A stretch of DNA of 64,000 nucleotides, taken from positions 143,903,319 to 143,967,318 of the forward strand of contig NC_134707.1 of the NCBI RefSeq assembly GCF_043290135.1, given 5' to 3'. The stretch comes from Rhipicephalus microplus. Its lineage: Eukaryota > Arthropoda > Arachnida > Ixodida > Ixodidae. Both the position numbers and the translations under genes were made by a program. Shown here in pieces: positions 25,315 to 39,829 of the stretch. How positions within the stretch are numbered: the stretch's first letter is position 1; every line of letters starts with the position of its first letter. The notes beneath the pieces are model-generated. The model saw only the letters and a program-made list of their open reading frames with translations. It was not told the origin of the DNA and made no database searches.

Positions 25315-28300
25315 AAATCTACAACTACAAACTCGAAAACTAAAAAGTACAAATAGAAACTCCACAATTACAAACTCCACAAGTAGACACTCCACAACTA
25401 GAAACTCCACAACTAGAAACTCCACAACTTGAAACACCAATACTAGATACTCCACAACTACAAATTCCACAACTAAAAACTCCACAACTAGAAACTCCGC
25501 AACTAAAAACTCCCCAACTAGAAACTCCCCAACTAGAAACTTTGCAACTAGAATTTCCGCAACTAGAAAGTCTGCAACTAGAAACTCTGTAACTAGAAAC
25601 TACACAACTAGAAACCCCACAACTATAAACTTCACAACTAGAAGCTCAACAACTAGAGACTGCACAACTAGAAACTCCACAACTAGAAAACTCCGCAACT
25701 AGAAACTCTGCAACTAGATACTCCGCAACTATAAACTCCATAGATAGAAACTCCACTACTAGAGACTCCACAACTAGAAACTCCACAACTAGAAACTCCA
25801 CAACTACGAACCTCACAACTAGAAACTCCACAGCTAGAAACTCCGCAACTAGAAACTCCACAACTTGAAACTCCGCCACTAGAATCTCCACAACTAGAAA
25901 ACTCCGCAACTAGAAACTTTACAGCTAGAAACTACACAACTTGAGACTTTGCAACTAGAAACTCTGCAACAAGAAACTCCGCAACTAGACACTGCACAGC
26001 TAGTAACTCCGCAACTAGAAACTCCACAACTTGAAACTCCACCTCTAGAATCTCCACAACTTGAAAACTCCGCAACTAGAAACTCTGCATTTAGAAACTT
26101 CGCAACTAGAAACTCCACAGCTAGAAACTCCACAACTAGAGACTCCACAACTAGAAACTCCAAAACTACGAACCCCACAACTACGAACCCCACAAGTAGA
26201 AACTCCACAACTAGAAACTCAACAACTAGAAACTCCACAACTTGAGACTTCGCAACTAGAAACTCCACAACTATGAACTCCACTACTAGAGACTCCACAA
26301 CTAGAAACTCCACAACTAGAAACTCCACAACTACGAACCTCACAACTAGAAACTCCACAGCTAGAAACTCCGCAACTAGAAACTCCACATCTTGAAACTC
26401 CGCCACTAGAATCTCCACAACTAGAATACTCCGCAACTAGAAACTCTGCAACTAGAAACTCCGCAACTAGAAACTTCACAGCTAGAAACTCCACAACTTG
26501 AAACACCACAACTAGATACTCCACAACTACAAATTGCACAACTAGAAACTCCACAACCAGAAACTCCGAAACTGGAAACTCCGCAGCTAGAAGCTCCACA
26601 ACTTGAGACTTCGCAACTAGAAACTCGGCAACTAGAATCTCCACATCTAGAAACTCTGCGACTAGAAACTCCGCAACTACAAACTCCGCAACCTGAAACT
26701 CCGCAACTAGAAACTCCACAACTAGAAACTCCACAACTTGAAACTCCACAACTAGAGACTCCACAACTAGAAACTCCACAACTACGAACCCCACAACTAC
26801 GAACCCCACTACTAGCAACTCCACAACTAGAAACTCCACAACTTGAGACTTCGCAACTAGAAACTCCACAACTAGAAACTCCACTACTAGAGTCTCCACA
26901 ACTAGAAACTCCATAACTAGAAGCTACACAACTAGAGACTCTACAACTACAAATTCCACAACTGGAAACTTCACAACTACGAACCTCACATCTAGAAACT
27001 CCGCAACAACAAACTCCACAACTAGAAACTCCACAACTAGAAATTTCACTACTAGAGACTCAACAACTAGAGACTCCTCAACTAAAAGCTCCACAACTAG
27101 AAACTTTACAACTAGAAACTCCGCAACTAGAAACCCGACAACTAGAAACTCAACAACTAGAAACTCCACACCTATTATTTCTACACCTTGAAACTCCACA
27201 ACTAAAACTCGACAACTAAAACTTCACAACTAGAAACTCCACAACTAGAAACTCCGCAACTAGACTCTCCCCAACTGGAAACTCCCCAACTAGAAACTCT
27301 GCAACTAGAAACTCCGCAACTAGAAACTCTGCAACTAGAAACTCCATAACTAGAAACTCCACAGCTAGAAACCCCACAACTATAAACTTCACAACTAGAA
27401 ACTCCACAACTAGAAACTCCGGAACTAGAAAATCCGCAGCTAGAAACTCCCCAACTTGAGACTTCGCAGCTAGAAACTCGGCAACTAGAATCTCCACAAC
27501 TAGAAACTCTGCGACTAGAAACTCCGCAACTACAAACTCCGCAACCTAAAACTCAACAACTGGAGACTGCACAACTAGAGACTCCGCAACAAGAAACTCC
27601 ACAGCTAGAAACTCCGCAACTAGAAACTCCACAACTTGAAACTCCACAACTTGAAACTCTGCAACTAGAAACTCCACAACTAGAAAAGTCCGCAACTAGA
27701 AACTCTGCAACTAAAAACTCCGCAACTAGAAACTCCAGAGCCAGAAATTCCACAACTTGAAACACCACAACTAGATACTCCACAACAACAAATTCCACAA
27801 CTAGAAACTCCAGAACTAGAAACTCCGCAACTTGAGACTTCGCAACTAGAAACTCGGCAACTAGAATCTCCACAACTAGAAACTCTGCAACTAGAAACTC
27901 CACAACTAGAAACTCTGCAACTAGAAACTCCACAGCTAGAAAATCCACAACTAGAAACTCCGCAACAAGAAACTCAGCAAATAGAAACTCCACAACTAGA
28001 AACTCCGCAACTAGAAACTCAACAGCCAGAGACTCCACAACTAGAGACTGCACATTTAGAGATGCCGTAACTTGAAACTCCACAGCTAGAAACTCCGCAA
28101 CTAGAAACTCCACAACCAGAAACTTTACAACTAGAAACTCCATAACTAGACACTTCGGAACTAGAAACTCCACAACTAGAAACTCCACAACCAGAGACTC
28201 CAAAACCATAGACTGCACAACTAGAGACTCCGCAACTAGAAACTCCACAGCTAGAAACTCCGCAACTAGAAACTCCACAAATAGAGACTCCGCCACTACA

Positions 28301-31300
28301 AACTCGACAACTAGAAACTCCACAGTTAGAAATTCCACAACTATAAACTCCACAACCAGAAACTCCACAACTAGAGACTCCAAAACAAGAGACTGCACAA
28401 TTAGAGACTCCGCAACTAGATACTCCAAAACTAGGAACTCTGCAACTAGAAAATCTACAACTACAAACTCGAAAACTAAAAACTACAAATAGAAACTCCA
28501 CAATTAGAAACTCCACAAGTAGACACTCCACAACTAGAAACTCCACAACTAGAAACTCCACAACTTGAAACACCAAAACTAGATACTCCACAACTACAAA
28601 TTCCACAACTAAAAACTCCACAACTAGAAACTCCGCAACTAAAAACTCCCCAACTAGAAACTCCCCAACTAGAAACTTTGCAACTAGAATTTCCGCAACT
28701 AGAAAGTCTGCAACTAGAAACTCTGTAACTAGAAACTCCACAACTAGAAACTCCACTACTAGAGACTCCACAACTAGAAACTCCACAACTAGAAACTCCA
28801 CAACTACGAACCTCACAACTAGAAACTCCACAGCTAGAAACTCCGCAATTAGAAACTCCACAACTTGAAACTCTGCCACTAGAATCTCCACAACTAGAAA
28901 ACTCCGCAACTAGAAACATTACAGCTAGAAACTACACAACTTGAGACTTTGCAACTAGAAACTCTGCAACAAGAAACTCCGCAACTAGAAACTCCGCCTG
29001 TAGAATCTCCACAACTTGAAAACTCCGCAACTAGAAACTCTGCAACTAGAAACTTCGCAACTAGAAACTCCACAGCTAGAAACTCCACAACTAGAGACTC
29101 CACAACTAGAAACTCCAAAACTACGAATCCCACAACTACGAACCCCACAAGTAGAAACTCCACAACTAGAAACTCAACAACTAGAAACTCCACAACTTGA
29201 GACTTCGCAACTAGAAACTCCACAACTATAAACTCCACTACTAGAGACTCCACAACTAGAAACTCCACAACTAGAAACTCCACAACTACGAACCTCACAA
29301 CTAGAAACTCCACAGCTAGAAACTCCGCAACTAGAAACTCCACATCTTGAAACTCCGCCACTAGAATCTCCACAACTAGAAAACTCCGCAACTAGAAACT
29401 CTGCAACTAGAAACTCCACAACTAGAAACTCCGCAACTAGAAACTTCACAGCTAGAAACTCCACAACTTGAAACACCACAACTAGATACTCCACAACTAC
29501 AAATTGCCCAACTAGAAACTCCACAACCAGAAACTCCGAAACTAGAAACTCCGCAGCTAGAAGCTCCACAACTTGAGACTTCGCAACTAGAAACTCGGCA
29601 ACTAGAATCTCCACATCTAGAAACTCTGCGACTAGAAACTCCGCAACTACAAACTCCGCAACCTGAAACTCCGCAACTAGAAACTCCACAACTAGAAACT
29701 CCACAACTTGAAACTCCACAACTAGAGACTCCACAACTAGAAACTCCACAACTACGAACCCCACAACTACGAACCCCACTACTAGCAACTCCACAACTAG
29801 AAACTCCACAACTTGAGACTTCGCAACTAGAAACTCCACAACTAGAAACTCCACTACTAGAGTCTCCACAACTACAAACTACACAACTAGAAACTCCACA
29901 ACTAGAGACTCTACAACTACAAACTCCACAACTAGAAACTTCACAACTACGAACCTCACAACTAGAAACTCCACAACTAGAAACTCTGCAACTCTAAACT
30001 CCACAACTAGAAAACTCCGCTACTAGAAACTCTGCAACTAGAAACTCCGCAACTAGAAACTTCACAGCTAGAAACTCCACAACTTGAAACACCACAACTA
30101 GATACTCCACAAATACAAATTGCACAACTAGAAACTCTGCAACTAGAAACTCCGCAACTAGAAACTCCACAGCTAGAAACTCCACAACTAGAAACTCCAC
30201 AACTAGAGACTCCACAACTAGAAACTCCGTAACTACAAACCCCACAACTAGAATTTCCACAACTAGAAACTCCACAACTTGAGAGTTCGCAACTAGAAAC
30301 TCCACAACTAGAAACTCCACAACTAGAGACTCCACCACTAGAATCTCCACCACTAGAAACTCCACAACTACGAACCTCACAACTAGAAATTCCACAACTA
30401 GAAACTCCACAGCCAGAAACTCCACAACTAGAAACTCCACAACTAGAAACTCCACAGCCACAAACTCCACAACTAGAAACTCCACAACTAGAAACTCCAC
30501 AACTAGAAATTTCACTACTAGAGACTCAACAACTAGAGACTCCTCAACTAAAAGCTCCACAACTAGAAACTTTACAACTAGAAACTCCGCAACTAGAAAC
30601 CCGACAACTAGAAACTCAACAACTAGAAACTCCACACCTATTATTTCTACACCTTGAAACTCCACAACTAAAACTCGACAACTAAAACTTCACAACTGGA
30701 AACTCCCCAACTAGAAACTCTGCAACTAGAAACTCCGCAACTAGAAACTCTGCAACTAGAAACTCCATAACTAGAAACTCCACAGCTAGAAACCCCACAA
30801 CTCTAAACTTCACAACTAGAAACTCCACAACTAGAAACTCCGCAACTAGAAACTCCGCAGCTAGAAACTCCCCAACTTGAGACTTCGCAGCTAGAAACTC
30901 GGCAACTAGAATCTCCACAACTAGAAACTCTGCGACTAGAAACTCCGCAACTACAAACTCCGCAACCTAAAACTCAACAACTGGAGACTGCACAACTAGA
31001 AACTCCACAGCTACGAACCTCGAAACTTGAGACTTCGCAACTAGAAACTCGGCAACTAGAATCTCCACAAATAGAAACTCTGCAACTAGAAACTCAGCAA
31101 CTAGAAACTCCACAGCTAGAAACTCCACAACTAGAGACTCCACAACTCGAAACTCCACAACTACAAACCCCACAACTAGAAACTCCACAACTTGAAACTC
31201 CACAACTTGAGAGTTCGCAACTAGAAACTCGAACTCTAGAAACTCCACAACTAGAGACTCCACAACTAGAAACTCCACAACTAGAAACTCTGCAACTAGA

Positions 31301-31563
31301 AACTCCACAACGAGAAAACTCCGCAACTAGAAACTCTGCAACTAGAAACTCCGCAACTAGAAACTTCTCACCTAGAAACTCCACAACTTGAAACACCACA
31401 ACTAGATACTCCACAACTACAAATTGCACAACTAGAAACTCCACAACCAGAAACTCCGAAACTAGAAACTCCGCAGCTAGAAAATCCACAACTAGAAACT
31501 CCAAAACTAGATACTCCACAACTACAGACTCCGCAACTACAAAACTCCGCAACTAGAAACTCC

Positions 31564-31653
31564 ACAACTAGACGATTCGACACTATTAACTCTACAACTT
31601 CAAAATCCAAAACTATCAACTCCACAACTTGAAACGCCGCTACTAGATACTCC
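31564..31653. repeat. HOR anchor block 6
   Basis: Anchor with GATTCGACACT and CTCTACAACTT. It is 19805 bp from anchor 3 and is the first anchor after the block A/B junction. Confidence 0.85.
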
Positions 31654-34600
31654 ACAACTACAAACTCCACAACTAGAAACTCCACAACTTGGAACTCCGC
31701 AACTAGAAACTCCGCCACTAGAATCTCCACAACTAGAAAGTCCGCAACTAGAAACTCTGCATCTAGAAACTCCGCAACTAGAAACTCCACAGCTAGAAAC
31801 ACCACAAATGGAAACCCCACAAGTAGATACTCCACAACTAAGAACCCCACAACTAGAAACTCCACAACTAGAAACTCAACAACTTGAGACTTCGCAACTA
31901 GAAACTCGACAACTAGAAACTCAACAACTACAAACCTCACAACTAGAAACTCCACAACTAGAAACTCTGCAACTAGAAACTCCACAGCTAGAAAATCCAC
32001 AACTAGAAACTCCGCAACGAGAAAGTCAGCAAATAGAAACTCCACAACTAGAAACTCCACAACTAGAAACTCAACAGCCAGAGACTCCACAACTAGAGAC
32101 TGCACATTTAGAGATGCCGCAACTTGAAACTCCACAGCTAGAAACTCCGCAACTAGAAACTCCACAACCAGAAACTTTACAACTAGAAACTCCATAACTA
32201 GACACTTCGGAACTAGAAACTCCACAACTAGAAACTCCACAACCAGAGACTCCAAAACCATAGACTGCACAACTAGAGACTCCGCAACTAGAAACTCCAC
32301 AGCTAGAAACTCCGCAACTAGAAACTCCACAAATAGAGACTCCGCCACTAGAAACTCGACAACTAGAAACTCCACAGTTAGAAATTCCACAACTATAAAC
32401 TCCACAACCAGAAACTCCACAACTAGAGACTCCAAAACAAGAGACTGCACAATTAGAGACTCCGCAACTAGATACTCCAAAACTAGGAACTCTGCAACTA
32501 GAAAATCTACAACTACAAACTCGAAAACTAAAAACTACAAATAGAAACTCCACAATTAGAAACTCCACAACTAGAAACTCCACAACTTGAAACACCAAAA
32601 CTAGATACTCCACAACTACAAATTCCACAACTAAAAACTCCACAACTAGAAACTCCGCAACTAAAAACTCCCCAACTAGAAACTCCCCAACTAGAAACTT
32701 TGCAACTAGAATTTCCGCAACTAGAAAGTCTGCAACTAGAAACTCTGTAACTAGAAACTCCACAACTAGAAACTCCACTACTAGAGACTCCACAACTAGA
32801 AACTCCACAACTAGAAACTCCACAACTACGAACCTCACAACTAGAAACTCCACAGCTAGAAACTCCGCAACTAGAAACTCCACAACTTGAAACTCTGCCA
32901 CTAGAATCTCCACAACTAGAAAACTCCGCAACTAGAAACTTTACAGCTAGAAACTACACAACTTGAGACTTTGCAACTAGAAACTCTGCAACAAGAAACT
33001 CCGCAACTAGAAACTCCGCCTGTAGAATCTCCACAACTTGAAAACTCCGCAACTAGAAACTCTGCAACTAGAAACTTCGCAACTAGAAACTCCACAGCTA
33101 GAAACTCCACAACTAGAGACTCCACAACTAGAAACTCCAAAACTACGAATCCCACAACTACGAACCCCACAAGTAGAAACTCCACAACTAGAAACTCAAC
33201 AACTAGAAACTCCACAACTTGAGACTTCGCAACTAGAAACTCCACAACTATAAACTCCACTACTAGAGACTCCACAACTAGAAACTCCACAACTAGAAAC
33301 TCCACAACTACGAACCTCACAACTAGAAACTCCACAGCTAGAAACTCCGCAACTAGAAACTCCACATCTTGAAACTCCGCCACTAGAATCTCCACAACTA
33401 GAAAACTCCGCAACTAGAAACTCTGCAACTAGAAACTCCGCAACTAGAAACTCCGCAACTAGAAACTTCACAGCTAGAAACTCCACAACTTGAAACACCA
33501 CAACTAGATACTCCACAACTACAAATTGCCCAACTAGAAACTCCACAACCAGAAACTCCGAAACTAGAAACTCCGCAGCTAGAAGCTCCACAACTTGAGA
33601 CTTCGCAACTAGAAACTCGGCAACTAGAATCTCCACATCTAGAAACTCTGCGACTAGAAACTCCGCAACTACAAACTCCGCAACCTGAAACTCCGCAACT
33701 AGAAACTCCACAACTAGAAACTCCACAACTTGAAACTCCACAACTAGAGACTCCACAACTAGAAACTCCACAACTACGAACCCCACAACTACGAACCCCA
33801 CTACTAGCAACTCCACAACTAGAAACTCCACAACTTGAGACTTCGCAACTAGAAACTCCACAACTAGAAACTCCACTACTAGAGTCTCCACAACTACAAA
33901 CTACACAACTAGAAACTCCACAACTAGAGACTCTACAACTACAAACTCCACAACTAGAAACTTCACAACTACGAACCTCACAACTAGAAACTCCACAACT
34001 AGAAACTCTGCAACTCTAAACTCCACAACTAGAAAACTCCGCTACTAGAAACTCTGCAACTAGAAACTCCGCAACTAGAAACTTCACAGCTAGAAACTCC
34101 ACAACTTGAAACACCACAACTAGATACTCCACAAATACAAATTGCACAACTAGAAACTCTGCAACTAGAAACTCCGCAACTAGAAACTCCACAGCTAGAA
34201 ACTCCACAACTAGAAACTCCACAACTAGAGACTCCACAACTAGAAACTCCGTAACTACAAACCCCACAACTAGAATTTCCACAACTAGAAACTCCACAAC
34301 TTGAGAGTTCGCAACTAGAAACTCCACAACTAGAAACTCCACAACTAGAGACTCCACCACTAGAATCTCCACCACTAGAAACTCCACAACTACGAACCTC
34401 ACAACTAGAAATTCCACAACTAGAAACTCCACAGCCAGAAACTCCACAACTAGAAACTCCACAACTAGAAACTCCACAGCCACAAACTCCACAACTAGAA
34501 ACTCCACAACTAGAAACTCCACAACTAGAAATTTCACTACTAGAGACTCAACAACTAGAGACTCCTCAACTAAAAGCTCCACAACTAGAAACTTTACAAC

Positions 34601-35826
34601 TAGAAACTCCGCAACTAGAAACCCGACAACTAGAAACTCAACAACTAGAAACTCCACACCTATTATTTCTACACCTTGAAACTCCACAACTAAAACTCGA
34701 CAACTAAAACTTCACAACTAGAAACTCCACAACTAGAAACTCCGCAACTAGACTCTCCCCAACTGGAAACTCCCCAACTAGAAACTCTGCCACTAGAAAC
34801 TCCGCAACTAGAAACTCTGCAACTAGAAACTCCATAACTAAAAACTCCACAGCTAGAAACCCCACAACTATAAACTTCACAACTAGAAACTCCACAACTA
34901 GAAACTCCGCAACTAGAAACTCCGCAGCTAGAAACTCCCCAACTTGAGACTTCGCAGCTAGAAACTCGGCAACTAGAATCTCCACAACTAGAAACTCTGC
35001 GACTAGAAACTCCGCAACTACAAACTCCGCAACCTAAAACTCAACAACTGGAGACTGCACAACTAGAAACTCCACAGCTACGAACCTCGAAACTAGAAAC
35101 TCCACAACTTGAAACTCTGCAACTAGAAACTCCACAACTAGAAAAGTCTGCAACTAGAAACTCTGCAACTAAGAACTCCGCAACTAGAAACTCCAGAGCC
35201 AGAAATTCCACAACTTGAAACACCACAACTAGATACTCCACAACAACAAATTCCAACTTTAGAAACTCCAGAACTAGAAACTCCGCAACTTGAGACTTCG
35301 CAACTAGAAACTCGGCAACTAGAATCTCCACAACTAGAAACTCTGCAACTAGAAACTCAGCAACTAGAAACTCCACAGCTAGAAACTCCACAACTAGAGA
35401 CTCCACAACTCGAAACTCCACAACTACAAACCCCACAACTAGAAACTCCACAACTTGAAACTCCACAACTTGAGAGTTCGCAACTAGAAACTGGAACTCT
35501 AGAAACTCCACAACTAGAGACTCCGCAACTAGAAACTCCACAACTAGAAACTCTGCAACTAGAAACTCCACAACGAGAAAACTCCGCAACTAGAAACTCT
35601 GCAACTAGAAACTCCGCAACTAGAAACTTTTCACCTAGAAACTCCACAACTTGAAACACCACAACTAGATACTCCACAACTACAAATTGCACAACTAGAA
35701 ACTACACAACCAGAAACTCCGAAACTAGAAACTCCGCAGCTAGAAAATCCACAACTAGAAACTCCAAAATTAGATACTCCACAACTACAGACTCCGCAAC
35801 TACAAAACTCCGCAACTAGAAACTCC

Positions 35827-35916
35827 ACAACTAGACGATTCGACACTATTAACTCTACAACTTCAAAATCCAAAACTATCAACTCCACAACTTGAAACGC
35901 CGCTACTAGATACTCC
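35827..35916. repeat. HOR anchor block 7
   Basis: Anchor in the same state as anchor 4, which lies 19790 bp upstream. Confidence 0.85.
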
Positions 35917-38785
35917 ACAACTACAAACTCCACAACTAGAAACTCCACAACTTGGAACTCCGCAACTAGAAACTCCGCCACTAGAATCTCCACAACTAGA
36001 AAGTCCGCAACTAGAAACTCTGCATCTAGAAACTCCGCAACTAGAAACTCCACAGCTAGAAACACCACAAATGGAAACCCCACAAGTAGATACTCCACAA
36101 CTAAGAACCCCACAACTAGAAACTCCACAACTAGAAACTCAACAACTTGAGACTTCGCAACTAGAAACTCGACAACTAGAAACTCAACAACTACAAACCT
36201 CACAACTAGAAACTCCACAACTAGAAACTCTGCAACTAGAAACTCCACAGCTAGAAAATCCACAACTAGAAACTCTGCAACAAGAAACTCAGCAAATAGA
36301 AACTCCACAACTAGAAACTCCACAACTAGAAACTCAACAGCCAGAGACTCCACAACTAGAGACTGCACATTTAGAGATGCCGCAACTTGAAACTCCACAG
36401 CTAGAAACTCCGCAACTAGAAACTCCACAACCAGAAACTTTACAACTAGAAACTCCATAACTAGACACTTCGGAACTAGAAACTCCACAACTAGAAACTC
36501 CACAACCAGAGACTCCAAAACCATAGACTGCACAACTAGAGACTCCGCAACTAGAAACTCCACAGCTAGAAACTCTGCAACTACAAACTCCACAAATAGA
36601 GACTCCGCCACTAGAAACTCGACAACTAGAAACTCCACAGTTAGAAATTCCACAACTATAAACTCCACAACCAGAAACTCCACAACTAGAGACTCCAAAA
36701 CAAGAGACTGCACAATTAGAGACTCCGCAACTAGATACTCCAAAACTAGGAACTCTGCAACTAGAAAATCTACAACTACAAACTCAAAAACTAAAAACTA
36801 CAAATAGAAACTCCACAATTAGAAACTCCACAAGTAGACACTCCACAACTAGAAACTCCACAACTAGAAACTCCACAACTTGAAACACCAAAACTAGATA
36901 CTCCACAACTACAAATTCCACAACTAAAAACTCCACAACTAGAAACTCCGCAACTAAAAACTCCCTAACTAGAAACTCCCCAACTAGAAACTTTGCAACT
37001 AGAATTTCCGCAACTAGAAAGTCTGCAACAAGAAACTCTGTAACTAGAAACTCCACAACTAGAAACCCCACAACTATAAACTTCACAACTAGAAGCTCAA
37101 CAACTAGAGACTGCACAACTAGAAACTCCACAACTAGAAAACTCCGCAACTAGAAACTCTGCAACTAGATACTCCGAAACTAGAAACTCCATAGATAGAA
37201 ACTCCACTACTAGAGACTCCACAACTAGAAACTCCACAACTAGAAACTCCACAACTACGAACCTCACAACTAGAAACTCCACAGCTAGAAACTCCGCAAC
37301 TAGAAACTCCACAACTTGAAACTCCGCCACTAGAATCTCCACAACTAGAAAACTCCGCAACTAGAAACTTTACAGCTAGAAACTACACAACTTGAGACTT
37401 TGCAACTAGAAACTCTGCAACAAGAAACTCCGCAACTAGACACTGCACAGCTAGTAACTCCGCAACTAGAAACTCCACAACTTGAAACTCCGCCTCTAGA
37501 ATCTCCACAACTTGAAAACTCCGCAACTAGAAACTCTGCAACTAGAAACTTCGCAACTAGAAACTCCACAGCTAGAAACTCCACAACTAGAGACTCCACA
37601 ACTAGAAACTCCAAAACTACGAACCCCACAACTACGAACCCCACAAGTAGAAACTCCACAACTAGAAACTCAACAACTAGAAACTCCACAAATTGAGACT
37701 TCGCAACTAGAAACTCCACAACTATGAACTCCACTACTAGAGACTCCACAAGTAGAAACTCCACAACTAGAAACTCCACAACTACGAACCTCACAACTAG
37801 AAACTCCACAGCTAGAAACTCCGCAACTAGAAACTCCACATCTTGAAACTCCGCCACTAGAATCTCCACAACTAGAAAACTCCGCAACTAGAAACTCTGC
37901 AACTAGAAACTCCGCAACTAGAAACTCCGCAACTAGAAACTTCACAGCTAGAAACTCCACAACTTGAAACACCACAACTAGATACTCCACAACTACAAAT
38001 TGCACAACTAGAAACTACACAACCAGAAACTCCGAAACTAGAAACTCCGCAGCTAGAAGCTCCACAACTTGAGACTTCGCAACTAGAAACTCGGCAACTA
38101 GAATCTCCACATCTAGAAACTCTGCGACTAGAAACTCCGCAACTACAAACTCCGCAACCTGAAACTCCGCAACTAGAAACTCCACAACTAGAAACTCCAC
38201 AACTTGAAACACCACAACTACAGACTCCACAACTAGAAACTCCACTACTACGAACCCCACAACTACGAACCCCACTACTAGCAACTCCACAACTAGAAAC
38301 TCCACAACTTGAGACTTCGCAACTAGAAACTCCACAACTAGAAACTCCACTACTAGAGTCTCCACAACTAGAAACTCCATAACTAGAAGCTACACAACTA
38401 GAGACTCTACAACTACAAATTCCACAACTGGAAACTTCACAACTACGCACCTCACATCTAGAAACTCCGCAACAACAAACTCCACAACTAGAAACTCCAC
38501 AACTAGAAACTCTGCAACTAGAAACTCCACAACTAGAAAACTCCGCAACTAGAAACTCTGCAACTAGAAACTCCGCAACTAGAAACTTCTCACCTAGAAA
38601 CTCCACAACTTGAAACACCACAACTAGATACTCCACAACTACAAATTGCACAACTAGAAACTCCACAACCAGAAACTCCGAAACTAGAAACTCCGCAGCT
38701 AGAAAATCCACAACTAGAAACTCCAAAACTAGATACTCCACAACTACAGACTCCGCAACTACAAAACTCCGCAACTAGAAACTCC

Positions 38786-38875
38786 ACAACTAGACGATTC
38801 GACACTATTAACTCTAAAACTTCAAAATCCAAAACTATCAACTCCACAACTTGAAACGCCGCTACTAGATACTCC
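38786..38875. repeat. HOR anchor block 8 (left flank of LINE B)
   Basis: Anchor with the diagnostic CTCTAAAACTT, 19745 bp from anchor 5. It marks the duplicated left flank of the LINE. Confidence 0.88.
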
Positions 38876-39668
38876 ACAACTACAAACTCCACAACTAGAA
38901 ACTCCACAACTTGGAACTCCGCAACTAGAAACTCCGCCACTAGAATCTCCACAACTAGAAAGTCCGCAACTAGAAACTCTGCAACTAGAAACTCCGCAAC
39001 TAGAAACTCCACAGCTAGAAACACCACAAATGGAAACCCCACAAGTAGATACTCCACAACTAAGAACCCCACAACTAGAAACTCCACAACTAGAAACTCA
39101 ACAACTACAAACCTCACAACTAGAAACTCCACAACTAGAAACTCTGCAACTAGAAACTCCACAGCTAGAAAATCCACAACTAGAAACTCCGCAACAAGAA
39201 ACTCAGCAAATAGAAACTCCACAACTAGAAACTCCACAACTAGAAACTCAACAGCCAGAGACTCCACAACTAGAGACTGCACATTTAGAGATGCCGCAAC
39301 TTGAAACTCCACAGCTAGAAACTCCGCAACTAGAAACTCCACAACTAGAAACTTTACAACTAGAAACTCCATAACTAGACACTTCGGAACTAGAAACTCC
39401 ACAACTAGAAACTCCACAACCAGAGACTCCAAAACCATAGACTGCACAACTAGAGGCTCCGCAACTAGAAACTCCACAGCTAGAAACTCCGCAACTAGAA
39501 ACTCCACAAATAGAGACTCCGCCACTAGAAACTCGACAACTAGAAACTCCACAGTTAGAAATTCCACAACTATAAACTCCACAACCAGAAACTCCACAAC
39601 TAGAGACTCCAAAACAAGAGACTGCACAATTAGAGACTCCGCAACTAGATACTCCAAAACTAGGAACT

Positions 39669-39679
39669 CTGCAACTAGA
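39669..39679. repeat. Target-site duplication, 3' side of LINE B
   Basis: CTGCAACTAGA, in the same position and with the same flanking satellite as for copy A, 19745 bp away. Copy B therefore derives from the same insertion event. Confidence 0.93.
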
Positions 39680-39829
39680 GAGAGAGAGAGAGAGAAAACT
39701 TTAATGCGGAAAGGCAGGGAGGTTAACCAGAAAACATATCCGGTTTGCTACCCTGCACTGGGGAAAGGGTAAGGGGAAAGGGAGGAAGAGAAGCACAAAC
39801 ACACATACACACACTCGCACACAGTAGTG
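39680..39829 (-). other. LINE 3' UTR and (TC)8 terminus, copy B
   Basis: Same layout as copy A, with (TC)8 at 39680-39695. One substitution lies next to the tail: 39699 is C where 19954 in copy A is T. Confidence 0.85.

Larger units (their letters stand above)
8470..27900. repeat. Segmental tandem duplication, block A
   Basis: First copy of a roughly 19.5-kb duplicated block containing LINE copy A. Corresponding landmarks in block B are shifted by 19805 bp (anchor 11759 to 31564), 19790 bp (anchor 16037 to 35827) and 19745 bp (anchor 19041 to 38786, the whole LINE, and right-flank patterns to about 27.2 kb). Offset changes are small satellite gains or losses. The HOR unit at 8068-11758 is about 0.59 kb shorter than the next unit, from a loss near 9.8 kb that its block B counterpart does not share. 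The left boundary is inferred from the junction at 27.9 kb and is approximate. Confidence 0.85.
25304..39679. repeat. 15-bp satellite array, segment 2 (between the LINE copies)
   Basis: Continuation of the same 15-bp array between the 5' end of LINE copy A and the 3' end of copy B. It holds the right flank of copy A (to about 27.9 kb), the tandem-duplication junction near 27.9 kb, and the left part of block B. HOR anchors lie at 31564, 35827 and 38786. None is seen between 25.3 and 31.5 kb, because the junction skips the place where one would fall. Two losses relative to block A are visible: 45 bp near 30.69 kb and 196 bp near 31.03 kb. No gene or RNA is seen. Confidence 0.97.

Noticed and set aside
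23761..25485. 574-aa fusion of satellite-encoded EFLVV repeats with LINE ORF1
   Set aside because: The first 61 codons come from flanking satellite and cross the TSD. Two of three minus-strand satellite frames are open, so an in-frame extension is likely by chance. The element's own first ATG is at 25149; the same applies to 43506-45230.
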